From positions 1 through 64,000 of the forward strand of contig JANBPK010000764.1 in assembly GCA_027579435.1 (NCBI GenBank): a stretch of DNA of 64,000 bases, written 5' to 3'. The notes below the pieces were generated by a model, which did no database searches, was not told where the DNA came from, and saw only the letters and a program-made list of their open reading frames with translations. The position numbers were made by a program, and so were the translations under genes. This document shows, piece after piece, positions 44,901 through 57,900 of this stretch. The DNA comes from Candolleomyces eurysporus. Lineage: Eukaryota > Basidiomycota > Agaricomycetes > Agaricales > Psathyrellaceae. Each line of letters begins with the position of its first letter. Within the stretch, counting starts at the first letter, position 1.

Positions 44901-47077
44901 CAGGAAGCAGCCTTCTACAGAGCGAAGCTCGCCGCCATTGAAGCCAACGACGACGGCGAGATCCACAAAATGGAGCGGGAGAGGATAACGGACCTGGAAC
45001 GCCACATGTCTGCTTTGATGAACGAACGTTGGGCGCAAGATCGCAAGATGACTGAAATGGGCGACTCTTTGGCTTTGCATACCATGCTTTACGACCAGGC
45101 AGAAGCTCGCGCGCAGGAGGCGACTAAACGATGCGACAAGGCGGACGAGGATTACAACCGGACTGCCCAGTTGTATAATGACCTACTGGACCGATACGAG
45201 GAAAGCGAGACCAAGTTGCGGGATGTGAATGAGCGATTGGTGAAGACCAACTCGTTGTTGGAGCAGAGGGAGGCGGATGGAGATGGTCTGAGGTCGCAGC
45301 TGGATGAGTTGAACGTGTCGAAGGAGCAGCACCTGCGAACGTTGGAGCAGGCGCGGGCATCGTTGGAAGCTGCCAATAAGCGGACGGGAGAGCTGGACAG
45401 GCAGTATATGAAGGCGCAGGAGAGGATCACCGAGCTTGAGAGTGATTTGGCAGAGATGCGGAGTGAGCTTGAAAATCGGAGTGTGGAGGCACAGACAGCG
45501 CGGGAGAGGTTGACGGATGTGGAGAATGCATGGGCCAAGTCGAGAGAGGAGGCCGATTCGTTGAGGGCGTTGACGACGGGTGGGCTAGGCGAGCTATTGG
45601 ATGCTCATAGAGATTTGAAGGCGGATGAGGATAGGTTCATGAGAGGGCATTCAGAAAAGATTCAGGCAGTTGAGGCGGAGGCCCAGCAGCTCAGGATGAT
45701 GGTGAGGGAGGAGGCGAAGAAGACGGTGGAAGCGCAGGAGAGGTTGATTGAGGAGCGGAAGCACAGTCACGAACTTGAGGTCGAACGCTCGCAGCTGAGA
45801 GGTCAACTCATGACCATCCAAACTCAGTTGACCGCGGCGTTGACGGATGCTGGTCGACTGCGCAAGGAGGCCTCGGACAAGGAAGGCGCTCTGCTAGACA
45901 AAGCCAAGACGCTGTCGGATGTGAACGTCAAGTACGCTGTGCTGCGTCGCTACCTCGCGGACAATGGCATCAACCCAGACGATGATGACTCGAGACCTGT
46001 CTCGAGGTCTGCCAATGGATCCGTCTCACCTGAAGTCCTTCAATCCTTGGAAGTGCGGTTGGCAGAGAAGACAAGACAGTACGAAAACGCTGAACGTGAA
46101 CTTGCGCAAGCGACGAGGAAGCAACGTGATGCCGAAGGGCAAGTCAGCGAGCTCTCGAATCAACTCACTCGTATCCGATCCACTCAAAGTCCTGCAATCA
46201 ACGCAGATGGCGACGGTGCTCGCGCTGCTGAAATGGAACGCAAGTTGGAGGAGACGGAGAAGACGTACAAGGATCGCTTGCACCAGATGGAAGAAGATTA
46301 CCAGATCGCTGTCCATTATGTCAAGTATGTGTAGTTCGGCTTATTTATCTCAATAGGCTGCTAACAGTAGACTGTAGGGGTACCGAAAAGATGATGCGCA
46401 AGATGCGCGACGAGTTGACGAAGCAGAAGAATACCAACTCACAGCTGCAGGCTGAATTGGACAACCGAACTGGTGGCAAGTCTTCGTCAGCCTCGAGTCG
46501 CGGCGTCAATGGGCGAACAACTCCTTCGGCGGAAGAGGAGGGACTGCGTGTGCAACTTGTTGACAGCCAGCGGCAGACACAGCGGGCGCAGGGCGAGAAC
46601 AAGGAGCTCCGTGCACGACTGGACATCCTGGAGAAGGATCTCGATAATCTGCGCGAAAGTCTCGTATCATCACAACGAGAGTCACACGACCGTCTTATGC
46701 AGATCGAAGACCTCCAGCAAGACATTGAGCGCTTACAAGCCTCGCTCGTCGTTGCTCGTGGAGGTCACGACGAAACCATTCTCGAAAAGCTGAGCAGCGA
46801 AAACACGACTTTGCGCCGAGATAACGAACAGCTCTCGCACAAGATCGGTTTGCTCCTCGAAGTGGATCAATCAGCATACGGTCGGCGGCCAATTTCGGGT
46901 GTATCTGGACGGCGTGTGAGCACGTCAAGTTCGGAGAACGCTCTGGCATTCGAACATCTATCGAACGAGCTAGATGACTGGCAACGGCAACTGGCAAATT
47001 CGATGGGTAACCGTCGGCCTTTGAGCGAGTATGAGCCTCCTTCGAATGTTGGCGCTGAGCGGGTTCCTCGGTCGTAA
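41924..47077 (+). CDS. Kelch-repeat and coiled-coil polarity protein, Tea1-like
   Basis: Start [16 protein letters not shown]. Kelch repeats span 42450-43670: [10 protein letters not shown] then [105 protein letters not shown]. Six blades suggest a beta-propeller. A Ser/Pro/Gln-rich linker (43690-44480) precedes a coiled coil of about 700 residues (44480-46990; for example [20 protein letters not shown]). This is the plan of fission yeast Tea1, which rides microtubule plus ends to the cell tip. The N at 42485 is in frame, but the C7 run at 42604-42610 throws the reading out by one base. About seven introns. Orthology to Tea1 rather than Tea3 is inferred. Confidence 0.88.
42604..42610 (+). other. 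C7 homopolymer frameshift in the kelch region
   Basis: Upstream frame reads [10 protein letters not shown]; the kelch continuation [20 protein letters not shown] is one base out of phase. Six Cs would restore it. Same type of break as at 21480. Confidence 0.75.
44158..44337 (+). repeat. Poly-Gln tract and GR(S/A)SP repeats in the Tea1-like linker
   Basis: 44158-44192 encodes an interrupted Gln run ([11 protein letters not shown]). It is followed by four copies of GRSSP/GRASP spaced 9-16 residues apart ([32 protein letters not shown]). Each supplies an Arg-x-Ser-Pro site, a plausible phosphorylation cluster. Confidence 0.8.
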
Positions 47078-47411
47078 CATTGTCTTTCGTCTTTTCCTTT
47101 TTCGCCCTGGATCTACCTCGTATATTTTTGTATATACCCTTCACCTTCGTCCCCTCTTACGCACTTCTTTTTTTTTCTACTTTATTATCACTTTCTTAAC
47201 TGTGTGTGTCTGTACGTTCCAACCACTTACGCTCTCTTGGATCCTTGGTATTTTACATTATATCTGCTCGCTCATATGCTTGACTGCCTCGGTAGTTACT
47301 TCATTTCCTCCCTCTCATTTCCTCAATACAGGACGTCGTTCCATCTATAATATATATACATCATTCTAGACCTGCATGATATTTTCTAAGGGTTGACGGA
47401 CGACCGGGAGA
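47078..47411. other. Convergent intergenic region, 334 bp
   Basis: Facing 3' flanks of the Tea1-like and lipid-droplet hydrolase genes; pyrimidine-rich after the Tea1-like stop. No gene seen. Confidence 0.4.
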
Positions 47412-48551
47412 CTAGATGCGCTGTAGCCATGAAAAGCATTGCTCAGCGAGGTGGTCACCATGGTCTAATCGAATAGGTCAGTGATTTGATACCTTCAAGC
47501 CGTTTGCCGACCTACTAATGCAAAAGGCGTGAGGAACGCCATGGGTGTCGTGAACGACACTGAGGACCTCTTGATTGGGATGAAGAGCTTTCAGCACCCG
47601 GTCCTTTTCCTCGCCGACCCAGTCATCCCTGTCGGCGTAGTAGAAGTAAAGTTTATCCTTGCACTCCTGGAGGAGCGGCAGGTCCAGCTCCTTGATCGTG
47701 TTCATTTCGTCGTTGGCCATGGACAAGGTGGCCTCGATAGCTGATGGTGAGCAAATGAGATCGCTCAGAACATGTAGCTGTGATGTGGGCCATTCCCGGA
47801 AGAGGAGAGAGAGGACACAGACAGGAATAAGTCCGGCAATATGTCCCAGGGAGGATATGATTCGGCGGGGAAAGGGGGTAAAGATTCGCTAAGGGTCAGA
47901 TGCCAGTCAGCCTTGCATCCCTCAGGAGAACAAGAAATGTCCGTACCGAGAGTTTTCTACCGTTCGGGGTATCGCCGATATAGGATATAGTTGGGAAGAG
48001 GAGGAACGCGCCTGCAACCGCGTCCTTGCGGGCCTTGAGCACCTATACAAACATTTTGAGTGTTTTTTTCGTTGATATAGGGCGTCACTCACCTGTATCG
48101 ATATCCATGACCCGACACTATGGCCAACCAAGACTAGCTTTGTGTTGCTGCCAAACTCTGACCTCAGCGCATCGAAGGCTTCAATGGCACTCTGGACTTG
48201 AGCGGTGAGACTGTGGACAACCGCATTTAAGCGAATTGAGGGGAGTGGTGTATGATTTAGGTGTGCGTGCGCTAGGATTGCGAGTCTGGAAGAGGTGTCT
48301 TTGCCGTGTAGGGCGGATAAAAACGGCGTGTAGAACTCGACGAGGCCGGGGTTGCCAGGGATGAACAACACGACAGTTTCTGGTGGCTTGGAGCCGTCTT
48401 TGGGAGGCCACCAGAGACAATGAACCTGTCCTAGGGGTTTTTCGTGTATGAATACGGCATTTTGGACAGCAACTCCAGGGTGCTTTGGGACGGCAGAGAG
48501 GGAAGAAAGGAAGGAGGGCAACATAGGGGCGCTGACGGAAAAGGAAATCAT
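47412..48551 (-). CDS. Lipid droplet-associated hydrolase (LDAH)-like alpha/beta hydrolase
   Basis: Family of serine hydrolases targeted to lipid droplets (human LDAH, the DUF2305 family). Motifs: VVLFIPGNPGLVEFYTPFL (oxyanion and family signature), LVLVGHSVGSWISIQ (nucleophile Ser), a mid-hydrophobic part (IISSLGHIAGLIPVCVLSLL) typical of the droplet-binding region, YYADRDDWVGEE (acid), and GVPHAFCINHGDHLAEQ (His). The last motif is formed by splicing the exon ending about 47470 to the terminal exon, which ends FSWLQRI at 47412; reading through instead would end early at 47478. The start is MISFSVSAPMLPSF. It is divergent from SEC8 with 49 bp between start codons. Confidence 0.86.
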
Positions 48552-48600
48552 GGGTGCATCATCGCAGAGGCTATTCATCGCGTTCCCCTCAGTTACGGCC
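48552..48600. promoter_or_regulatory. 49-bp gap between divergent starts of LDAH-like gene and SEC8
   Basis: Both start codons are the ones best fitting the families. If both are right, core promoter elements and 5' UTRs overlap the opposite gene's coding sequence. An LDAH-like start nine codons further in (ATGTTGCCCTCC) would widen the gap to about 76 bp. Confidence 0.5.
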
Positions 48601-51600
48601 ATGTCCAGGGCACCTCCCTTTCCTACCCGCCGGAGAGCCCCCTCCGCCGCAAGCAATGATCCCTATTCTTCTCAACCAACCTCAGCACCGGGTGGAGCCC
48701 AAGTTCGTCCGCTCCAAATATCACGCCCAACCACACCCAGCAATGCCTCTTACATCTCAAGCTCACCGCAGTATGCACCTCCGAATACTGCCCCAATAGG
48801 GCCACTACGACCCCAGCGGTCAGAAATGCGAGCCCGGGCGTCCGATTATTCAACAAGCGAACGGGGATCTGTAGCCTCAGGTGACCCCTACTATCGAGAC
48901 AGTCTAGAAGCCTCTCGAGTAGATCCCCGTGCCTATGCAGCAAGCAACCCCNAATACTGCTCAATCTCGCTCGCGAACTCCCCGTGCAACCAATGGCGGC
49001 TACACACCCGCAGCTAACGACAGCATCGAAACACCAACGTCCCTGGGGTCAGTTCTGTCCGCGTTCAAGTCTGCTGGGTCTAGAAAGCAGACAATGGACT
49101 CCGAGGATGTTGAGTACTGGAGGGAACGGGAGCAGGAGATTGAAGCGGAAAAGGCCAGGCAAAAGCGCATCCGAGAGAAGGTTCCGGGACTCAGAGTACG
49201 GAGCAATACCCAAGGAGGCGAAATCGACGGTAGGTCTCATCTTACAACCGGGATACTCATATTTACGCCTCTGTGTAGCTGTGCTAGACCAAGTCAAGGA
49301 TGGTTGGGAGTTTGTGATAAATTCGGATGTGAGTGTGTTCAGTCTTTGTTTGGTAACATGGAATTAATCTGTTACCTATGTCACTACAGTTTAGCAATGT
49401 AGAATTGGCTCTGCAGTTGTTGGACCAGTCGTCTTTGGGGAAAGACATGGATTCGTTTAGGCGTACGAAGCAAAAGCTTTCAAAGGCTCTCAAAGGATCG
49501 GTAGACAGTAAGCCTGAATTTCTCTGGGTGCCTCCATAATGCTCAACAACTTCTAGAGCACTACCAGGCTTTCGCCGCATCCCTACCTCACCATGCTTCC
49601 CTATTGAACCACTTGGCAGATACGCAAACCCAGATTTCTGAGTCGCGCTCTGCTCTGCAAGAAGCCAAAGAAGCATTGGGTAGCAAACGAACTGATCTCG
49701 TTCAATTATGGAACAGAGGCCAAACTCTTGAAGAGATGATACGAATCTTGGACCAAATGTAAGAGCCCGGTTTACCTTTGCCATACCTTCATTCTGATAT
49801 ACTTGCAGTGAGCATCTCAAAACGGTTCCCGACCTACTAGAAACCTTGATGTCTGAGAAACGGCTGCTACAGGCCGCTGTCCTTCTGGTCAAGAGTTTGA
49901 AAATGATCAATAACTCAGACATGCAAGAAGTTGGTGCTGTGTCGGACCTCCGCAGCTACCTGAATGGACAGGAATCGGTTCGTTCTATCCCCGTCATAAT
50001 TTAAAGCTGAACTCACCTTCCGAAAGGCACTGCGTGACATCCTCATCGACGAATTGCAAAGCCATCTGTACCTTAAATCATTTTGGTGTGAATCCCGTTG
50101 GGCATCCTATGTTCCAAACCAGCAGAGCCGTAAGTTGTCATTTGACTGCACAAGCCAAGACCAGCAAACTCATTCATCTCCCCAGTTCCCAAGTGTGATT
50201 ACGACGGGGAAGACAGGAAACCTGAAACCGAACTCCCCACCTCTCCAACCTCGCCGTCATACAGGCCTAGTCGGCTGACTCGATTCTTGAATGACCTCGC
50301 TATCCGACCCAATGAACCTCCCATGGATATTAGCGACATCAATGGAAAGCAGAGTCGTCGGACCTCTATGATCGGCCTGCAAACATCATATACGTCCAAT
50401 CAGAACCACTTGGCCACGAATGGCAACCCAGAAAGCGATTCCTTTGCTTACATGGAGACGCTTCTGGAATCTTTGGCTGTGCTTGGGAAACTTGGAAGCG
50501 CTTTGGATAGCATCGCTCAGAGGTTACCAGGGGAAATATACAACTTGGTGGATTCGACTTTAGACGAGGTGGAGGAGCGGGCAGAGTTTGGACGCCGTCG
50601 CTCTTTGCTCTCAGTGAACGGTGGTTTGGGACGATCTGACGGCATCTATGCTGAAGGAAACATGGTTGATAGCAAAGGAAAGCTGGCAGCATCGTCGCTG
50701 CGATTAGCCGCATTGGAGTCTTCCTCGAGACGCGTTGACCACGAGGTTCTGAAAGACCTGTTCTGGACCTTGTATTCCAAATTCGATGCTGTCGCTCAGG
50801 GATTGAGGGTTATTTCCGAAGTCGCCAATAGGATTGGTTCAGTTCGTCGTTTGAATTCTTTTTTTNCTCTTTCACCATCTCATTCCCAACAGCGCCGGGA
50901 TTATAGAGATTCTTCGGAGACCAAGCCGGGCTCGCTATTCCCCCTGACCGAAGTGTGGGCACCCGTTCAAGCTGAGGTATTGTTGATAGACCGCTAGAGC
51001 TCTTGTCTGCCTGGCTAACGCCTTTCTAGGTTAAACGACTCATCTCCGATTATCTCACGGACGAACAACAAGGCTCTGCTGCAAGTCGGAACCCTATCAC
51101 CTCCATCAACGAAATTCTCCGCGAGGGCAAATTCTCCAGGGATAAAATTAAGGTGTGCTTTCTCTTTCTTGGTCTAGCTCTTTCCTAAATCTCTCTATAT
51201 CCAGCCTGTGTTCCGCTTCTCGGATACCGATCTTAAATCGACGAACAAGGCTCTTCGCCATCATGAAGAGGGCCTAACCAAGGTTTTGAATGACACCATG
51301 CCTGGCCTTGCACCTGCTGGAGCGACCGACTCGACGCAGACGATCATTGCATCAAATGACGACCATCTTCTTGGGTCCGACCAGCAACATCGACTGCTCA
51401 TCCGCCCAGATGCATTCCATGTCACTATTCTATTCCAACCGACTTTAAGCTTCCTAGAGAAAGTGACGGAGACGCTGCCCGCAGGTGTCGAGTCTGTTCG
51501 GACATCGTCGGCTGTGCTAGATGAGTTTGTTCTGAAGGTCTATCTTCCACAACTGGAAGAAAAGGTTTTGGACCTATTCCACGAGGCTGTCTCAGGTATT

Positions 51601-53300
51601 TTGCAATGTCGACAAGTTTCTATCTTATTAACCGGCTGATGTGTACTACCAGGTCCCGATGCATTCCAACCTGATCCTGAATCTTTAAGGTTATCATCCG
51701 AGCCTCTGATAAAGGTCAGCCTTTCTTTTGGCAACCTTTCATCCTTTTCTCTAAAATAGTTGTATAGGCAAGCACACAGCTGATGTCTTTGATCAACTCT
51801 CTTTGCGCTATGCTGCAAACAAGCCCTTTCCATCGCGAGAATTATTCTCGTTTAATTCTTGGAGTCGTTATCCAGTTCTATCAGCGGTGTAGTGATCGCT
51901 TCCAAACCCTCACGTCGACGTCTGCTCCTGGGAGCTTGGATCCCCAGATCGCTCTGGCAGCGCAATGGGCGCAACGACCAGAAATGCAACCACCGTTATT
52001 AGAGCTAAAAACTTTGTCGGTATGTGATGCCCCTCCAGTATCGGCTATCCGACTGAGCACAATCAATAGGAGAACGAAACAGCAAAGCAAACTCAGCTAT
52101 GTCGCCAAGAAACTAATATTGAACTAGAATTTTTGAGGCAGCGGGCAATTACCAAAGACGACCTCATTGTTTCGAACAGAAATTTGGCTGCCCTGGCTAG
52201 TCTGTACCACAGTATAGTACGTAGTACTCGCTCCACAAAAAGTGCGACTAATCTAAGCCCTTGCATAGGCATGGTTCTCTGCAGAGCTGAACGCGCTCAA
52301 AGCCCTGCCGGAAGGGATGCAATCCCCAACTTCACCGAACGGGCCTGGACCAGCTACAGCCCTCGTATCGGCTGTCACTCCGTTCCTCCCCCCACTTCCA
52401 GCAGATGGATCTGCCCAACTCAAGTTGCCACTGTCACGAGAAATGGCGCTGTCAGTTTTCATCGTTTATTAGATAGCTGGACGCCACTCTGACATTCCTC
52501 TTTCCAGGCGCTTCCAGGCTCTGATAAGGACTTACGACCAGCTATCAGGCGTCATTCTGGACACCCTACGCACTGATATTCGTTGTCGGACGTTTTACTA
52601 TCTGGATGCGTCGATGAGACACGTACGTTTTTTCTGGCGTTGATTCAAGCAACATGCTAATGACGAATTCCAGGGCAACTACAACGCTTCTTACGAAGCG
52701 GCAGAGCCTGACTCGCACATTGTTGACCTCACCACCGAGCTGGTTCAATGCGACGAGCTTGCCTCGGCCAATTTACAAAAGAGCGTCAGACAGTACGTTG
52801 CCACTTCTAAAAATACGACGATTGCGTCTCTCACAAGTACCACTTAGCTACGTCTTCGCTGGTCTGGGCGCTCTAATGGAGCAAATGACGATCTACAATG
52901 CACGGCATCTACGTTTCCCCAACGAATTTGGCATGAAGAAAGTGATGCGGAATATTATGGCGTTGCAGCAAAGTCTAAGGACATTGAGCATCGACCAGAA
53001 TGAATCAGACTTTGAACGAGCGAAGCGATACTATGCCTTGTTCTCTCTCTCACCCCGGGTGAGTCTTCCCTGGTTACATTTTTGAACCTCTACTCACGTC
53101 CTGCCAGGAAATGCTGGATCGAATCAAGAGACAGCGGCAGCAGGCGTTTNAGCTTTGACGAGTACCAAACCATGCTCAATTTGCAGTGCGGTTACTTCCC
53201 TGGTGACGGGTCAACAAGTGCGACGAAGGCTCCAGACCGGAATTACAACCATTATGTTATTGAGTTGCATGGTATGGAGCTTGATGGCGCTGCTTCATGA
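48601..53300 (+). CDS. SEC8: Exocyst complex component Sec8
   Basis: Tethers secretory vesicles to the plasma membrane at growth sites. A Ser/Pro-rich N-terminus (MSRAPPFPTRRRAPSAAS) precedes the Sec8 N-terminal domain (49280-50090): NSDFSNVELALQLLDQSSLG, HYQAFAASLPHHASLLNHL, IEHLKTVPDLLETL, SALRDILIDELQSHLYLKSF. The central and C-terminal helices follow, for example VFAGLGALMEQMTIYNARHL and MLNLQCGYFPGDG near the end. About 14 short introns. The N at 48952 breaks the frame and so does the N at 53150; dropping each restores it, and the N at 50866 is intronic. Length near 1,200 residues suits fungal Sec8. Its stop faces that of the LYR gene 28 bp away. Confidence 0.93.
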
Positions 53301-53328
53301 CCTAGGCTGTATTTTCTATCTATATATA

Positions 53329-54613
53329 CTAGTCTCGAACCCCTTCACTCGTATTGCTATCATTCTTGCTTGTCTTGTCCTTTGGTTTCTGCGCTTTATT
53401 CTTGTTGGATGTGTTTTCCTCCATACCCAATTGCAACCAAGCTAGATTGACATCGTCGATTTCGCGCAACGTGACGTTAGAAGCAGCAGCCTGCCCTGCA
53501 GCTCTGTCAGACAAGCGAACAGAGTAGGAACCCTCTTCTGTTTGACCGGGCTTGGGGGTATATGTTAAAACAGGGACTTTTGCCAGGAGTGCTCGGTATC
53601 TCCTTCGAACCCAACGCGAAGGATGGCGAGGAGGACTGGATGGATCAGAATTGGCATCGACTTTGGCCGCGCTAGCTTTCGCCGCTTTTCGTTCTTTCCG
53701 AGTAACCGGAGGGGGGACAGCGGTGCCAACCAGCCTTTCGATATCCGTTAATACCCCCAGGTTTTGAAATGCAAGGGGACGAGGGCCACTGTTTCCAGGA
53801 TTTACTGCGCCATCCTGCAATGCTGGGGCCACGGTTGCTTCTAGAGGGGGTAGGACCTTCGCTTTCTCCGTCCGAAAGAACTTCCATTGCATGTTATATT
53901 CCCTGCGCTTGCTGAAAGGGCCAAAGATATGTGCCTCCTCCGAACATGGGTCAGCACGAGCCGGAAGTAGCTTGGCTGATGTCCAGGCGTCTTTCCTAAG
54001 TGGTCGCGTAGCCATGGACTGGGCATGTGTCAAGAGGGCGACGAGTGGCTTTGAGTATACCGGTGGCCGTGAGTTCTCTACTTGAGGTATGATCCTTGGG
54101 GGAAGTGGGGCATTAGGGTCGTTGAGAACTGGCTGGAGTCCCTAGCGCGTTAGTTTCTCGAGACTTTCGGGGACAAGTAGGAGAGGCGAACCTCGAGCAG
54201 TTCCCACTTCAGCTTCCCTTTCCGACCGTATGCCACGTCCAACACGCTCTCAAAGGCTTTGTAGTCGCCAGCGTTCGCGGCCCTGAGTCTTCGTAGGCCC
54301 TAGAGAAGGTTCGGAATGAATAACCAGCTCGGCGTAGCCTTTCAAAGCTCGCAATAGATACCTTAGTTGCTCGCTTGATCCTAGTTTTGAGATGGGGTGC
54401 ACCAGAAGGCGCTAGCATAGTCTGAACGTCATTCCGAACCTGGATTCTGTAGAACTGTCTGGGGACGTATAATGAATTGGCCGAGGAAACGCGAAGCAAA
54501 CACCGAACAGCTTACTGCAAGTAAACATGAGGAAGCTTTCGTATCTGCCTTAGATGTGCGCGGTAAAGAGAGAATATCGTCTGGATATGTTGTTTGGTCA
54601 GGTTACCTGCCAT
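53329..54613 (-). CDS. LYR-motif / Cup1-like N-terminal domain protein
   Basis: The start MAGNLTKQHIQTIFSLYRAH leads into LRQIRKLPHVYLQ, the LYR motif with the Leu-Pro-His spacing of fungal Cup1-like LYR proteins. The domain continues as FYRIQVRNDVQTMLAPSG, a basic stretch (KTRIKRATK), and AYGRKGKLKWELLE, all joined by short introns. LYR proteins are small mitochondrial factors that bind acyl carrier protein and assist complex assembly or iron-sulfur delivery. The C-terminal 230 residues are basic and variable (SRWVRRRYRALLAKVPVLTY; VTLREIDDVNLAWLQLG) and end in a Lys/Ser-rich tail. The exact role is unknown. Confidence 0.75.
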
Positions 54614-54935
54614 GACATCGCGTTCTGAAGTGAAGTTGTGGAACGGCGACTAAACGTCTCGTACACGGTCCGACTCGAGTCCTCCATTTGGATAAACATC
54701 CCCTATCTCAAGCAACAAGCACAGTCATAAGATAAATTCAAAAACTCTACAGGGTCAAAAGCTAGAAAACTACAGGTCGCAAGGTATTCTACCCCCAAAC
54801 ACTAGAATGTCGAAAGAGCCGACACAAATAGCAGCTAAAAATGCATTGATACGAAAACTAATATAACGTTAATAGAATATAGGGGAACATACAAACATTA
54901 AAGTCATTCATACCAGAGTAGAAAAGAGAAATAAG
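54614..54935. other. Intergenic, 322 bp
   Basis: Upstream of the LYR gene and 3' flank of the ULS1-like gene; A/T-rich between 54720 and 54930. No gene seen. Confidence 0.4.
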
Positions 54936-57900
54936 TTAGCCGTCAAACAAGGCCTGGAGCTCTTCCATGCGACGATTCAAGATGTCTGCCTTCGTAACAT
55001 TCTGGCCAAGTGTCATATTGGCGAGCTCTGTCTTCTTTTTCTGGACTTCCAGAAGTCGTGCCTCGATCGTGTTCGCAATAATTAATTTCACCGTCGTAAC
55101 CGGACGTGTTTGCCCAAGTCGATGCTTCAAACATATGTCAGATAGGGTTCAATGAATGCGTGGAAACGTGGACTCACAATACGATCAACCGCCTGGTTCT
55201 CCACAGCCGGGTTCCTAAGCCAATCCAAATCAGAAACAAAGGCGAAAGCGCAACAAGGAAAAAGAAATTACCAGTAAGGATCCATGAGATAAACGCGTTG
55301 GGCGGCGGTCAGATTGAGACCCACTCCTCCGGCCTTCAAACTGACGAGAAGAACTTCACACGCAGGGTCATACTTCAAGGCGTCCATTGCCCGATTACGT
55401 TCATCTCGCCTCATAGTCCCGTCCAATCGATCGTACCGAATTCCGGAGAGTTCTAGGGCATCCTCGATCCTAAAAAAAAAGGTTAGGAACCGAGGGGATA
55501 GCCGGTATGTATCTCAACTTACTTGTCAAGCATTGTTGTCCATTGAGAGCTGGAATGAATGTCAATGCACCGCCCGCAGACACCCAAAAAAGAGAAGGAC
55601 TTACAAGACGATAGTCTTCACGATATCTTCGTCAGAACTCTTGCCTTGTCCGTCGACGAGTTGTATGTCGTTATCGTAGTTGGGGGAATGAGGATTGAGT
55701 CTCGAGAACTGCATCAGGTCGACCATTAACGCCCGTATCTTGGTCGAGACATAATAGTTCTCCGGAACCGATCCCTTCTGTCGCTTCTCTCGTTTCTGTG
55801 GCCGCTTTTTCTGTTCCACAGACAATTCCGGCTTAACTTCCATAGCGTCAACTGAAGTCAGACTCGCTTGGCAAACAGAGCAGCCGCGCATAGCATCTGG
55901 CCCAACACTCGGCCAGTTGGGGAAGATCGAGTTGCGGAAGCATTCAAGGCAGAACAGGTGCTGGCATTTGGTCAGCACAGCGCGAGGATTCGTACAAGCC
56001 GGGCTAGATGCTCGTGTAGGCCCTCGAGATGCATTGGCCGAGGCAACCTTCGTCTTCCGGCCGCGTTTCGACGGTCCAGGTGCGTCAGCGTCTGGACACT
56101 CAGAGGCAGGCTCCACGGCAGGACACAACTCCCCGCAGCATTCAACACACTGGGTAGTCGAGGCCTCTTTGAGGATAGCGAAGATGGCCTGTGCCCGGGC
56201 AGATGTGAAACCTTCCCTCTGTATCGACGCGACGATATCCTCGTATGACATAGACTGTCCTTGACCGGCCAATCCCCCNAGACTTCCCTTCAACGAGTTG
56301 GAAATGGTCGCAGATCTGGCGAAGTCGAAGGATTTTCTGCAAAATACCGACATAGTTCTTCATGATTTCGTTCTTGTTGGACAGGTCATTGAACTCGGCC
56401 TTCGATTCGGTAAAGAACTGATCGTAGATGCCTTGCTCGTGCTCGTCAAACTTGAGGTAGCGAAGTTCATCCCTCCGTGGAGGCAGCGAAAGAATCTTCT
56501 GCCCGTCCGGAGTCCGAGACTCTTTGGTCCGACGAAGAGTGACGCACTTCATGATTGACTGCAGGCGGGCGATGCCCAGCGCCTGACCGAATTTGCAAGG
56601 ACTGCCAATGTACTCCGTCCATTTGTTCTTGTCGTTAAAGGGAGCCAATCTCAGGAATTTGATGAGTGCATAAACGTCGTCCAACTTGTTCTGAACCGGT
56701 GTTCCTGTAAGGCAAAGCCTACGATCGGCCATGAGGTCACAAGATGCGCGGCAACAAACTGTCGCGGGTTCCTTGATTGAGCTAGCGGATAGGTCAGCAC
56801 GCGAAGCGTCAGCGAATAGAATGATTATGCAAGCGCTTACTGAGCCTCGTCAAGTACGACTCTGAACCAATGGACGCTTTGAAGTGCGCTGGGAATTTCC
56901 GTTGCGCTCGCAGCTATTGCGGACGTTTTCTTCCGTTTCGTTCCCTTCTTTGGTTTGGAAAGCTTCACGATAGGATTGCCGCTATCGTCCACTTCCACCA
57001 TGCCATCGCTACTATTCCCTTCTTCGTCGTCCTCTTCAGCGACGGCTGTGCTTCTACTCTGCTTGGAAAACTCAGAAGCAAGAGTGGAATAGGTGGTAAT
57101 CACGGCATCGAAGTCAGCAAGGAAAGAGGGATCCGGCCTCCGTGCATTTCCGTGATAGATATATATCCGAAGAGGAGCCCCGGTGCGAAGGCGGGGGGAA
57201 GGTGAGGCCGACGGTTGGTTCTCAGCCGGAATCGAAGCTGTGGGAGGCTGGCAGTTGGGTTGAGCAGGACAGCTGCCGTTACCGCCAAAAACGGTGACCT
57301 CGCCTTTCCAATGCTCACGAAATTGATCTTCCCAATTTGCCACAGTCGAGAGCGGACAGATAATGAGAGTTGCTCGACTCTTGACCTTGATTCGGCACGC
57401 TCGGACGTAGTCAGCTTCAATCTTTTCTTGAGCTTTCGCTGCCTTGGCCTTTCCCTTGGCTGTTGAGTTTTGATTGGGATCAGGCATACCCCAAACTGAT
57501 CCAGCAAATTGAGACGCTTCCAGGGTGTCAGGCTCTGGCGCCGGTGGCGGGGGAACCGGGTCAAGAGGCGATGCAGCAAATTCATGTGATGCACGGAGAG
57601 TCGCTGCCACCAGAGATACGCAAGTGATTGTTTTCCCCAATCCCATCTGGTTCGATCCATGATCAGCGAAAAGAGAGCAGTCCGCTGGATGAGGCGAAAT
57701 GACGTACATCATCCGCCAAAATGGCGCCTTTAGCCTCCTGGGGCTCATCAAAAACCTCTTCCTGAGTAACGATATGATACCAGGACACTTGCTGAGTGAT
57801 ACTATGAACACGTCTCTGCCAGAGAGACGAGAAGGTTCCGTCCGAGCCAGGCCTTTCCCGCTCTCGCTCGAGCAAGAAAGTAAGAGCCTTTTTCTGATGA

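Noticed and set aside
47478..47510. Earlier stop for the lipid-droplet hydrolase at 47478
   Set aside because: Reading through the last intron loses the conserved C-terminal His motif; splicing to the exon ending at 47412 gives HAFCINHGDHLAEQ, as expected of the family.
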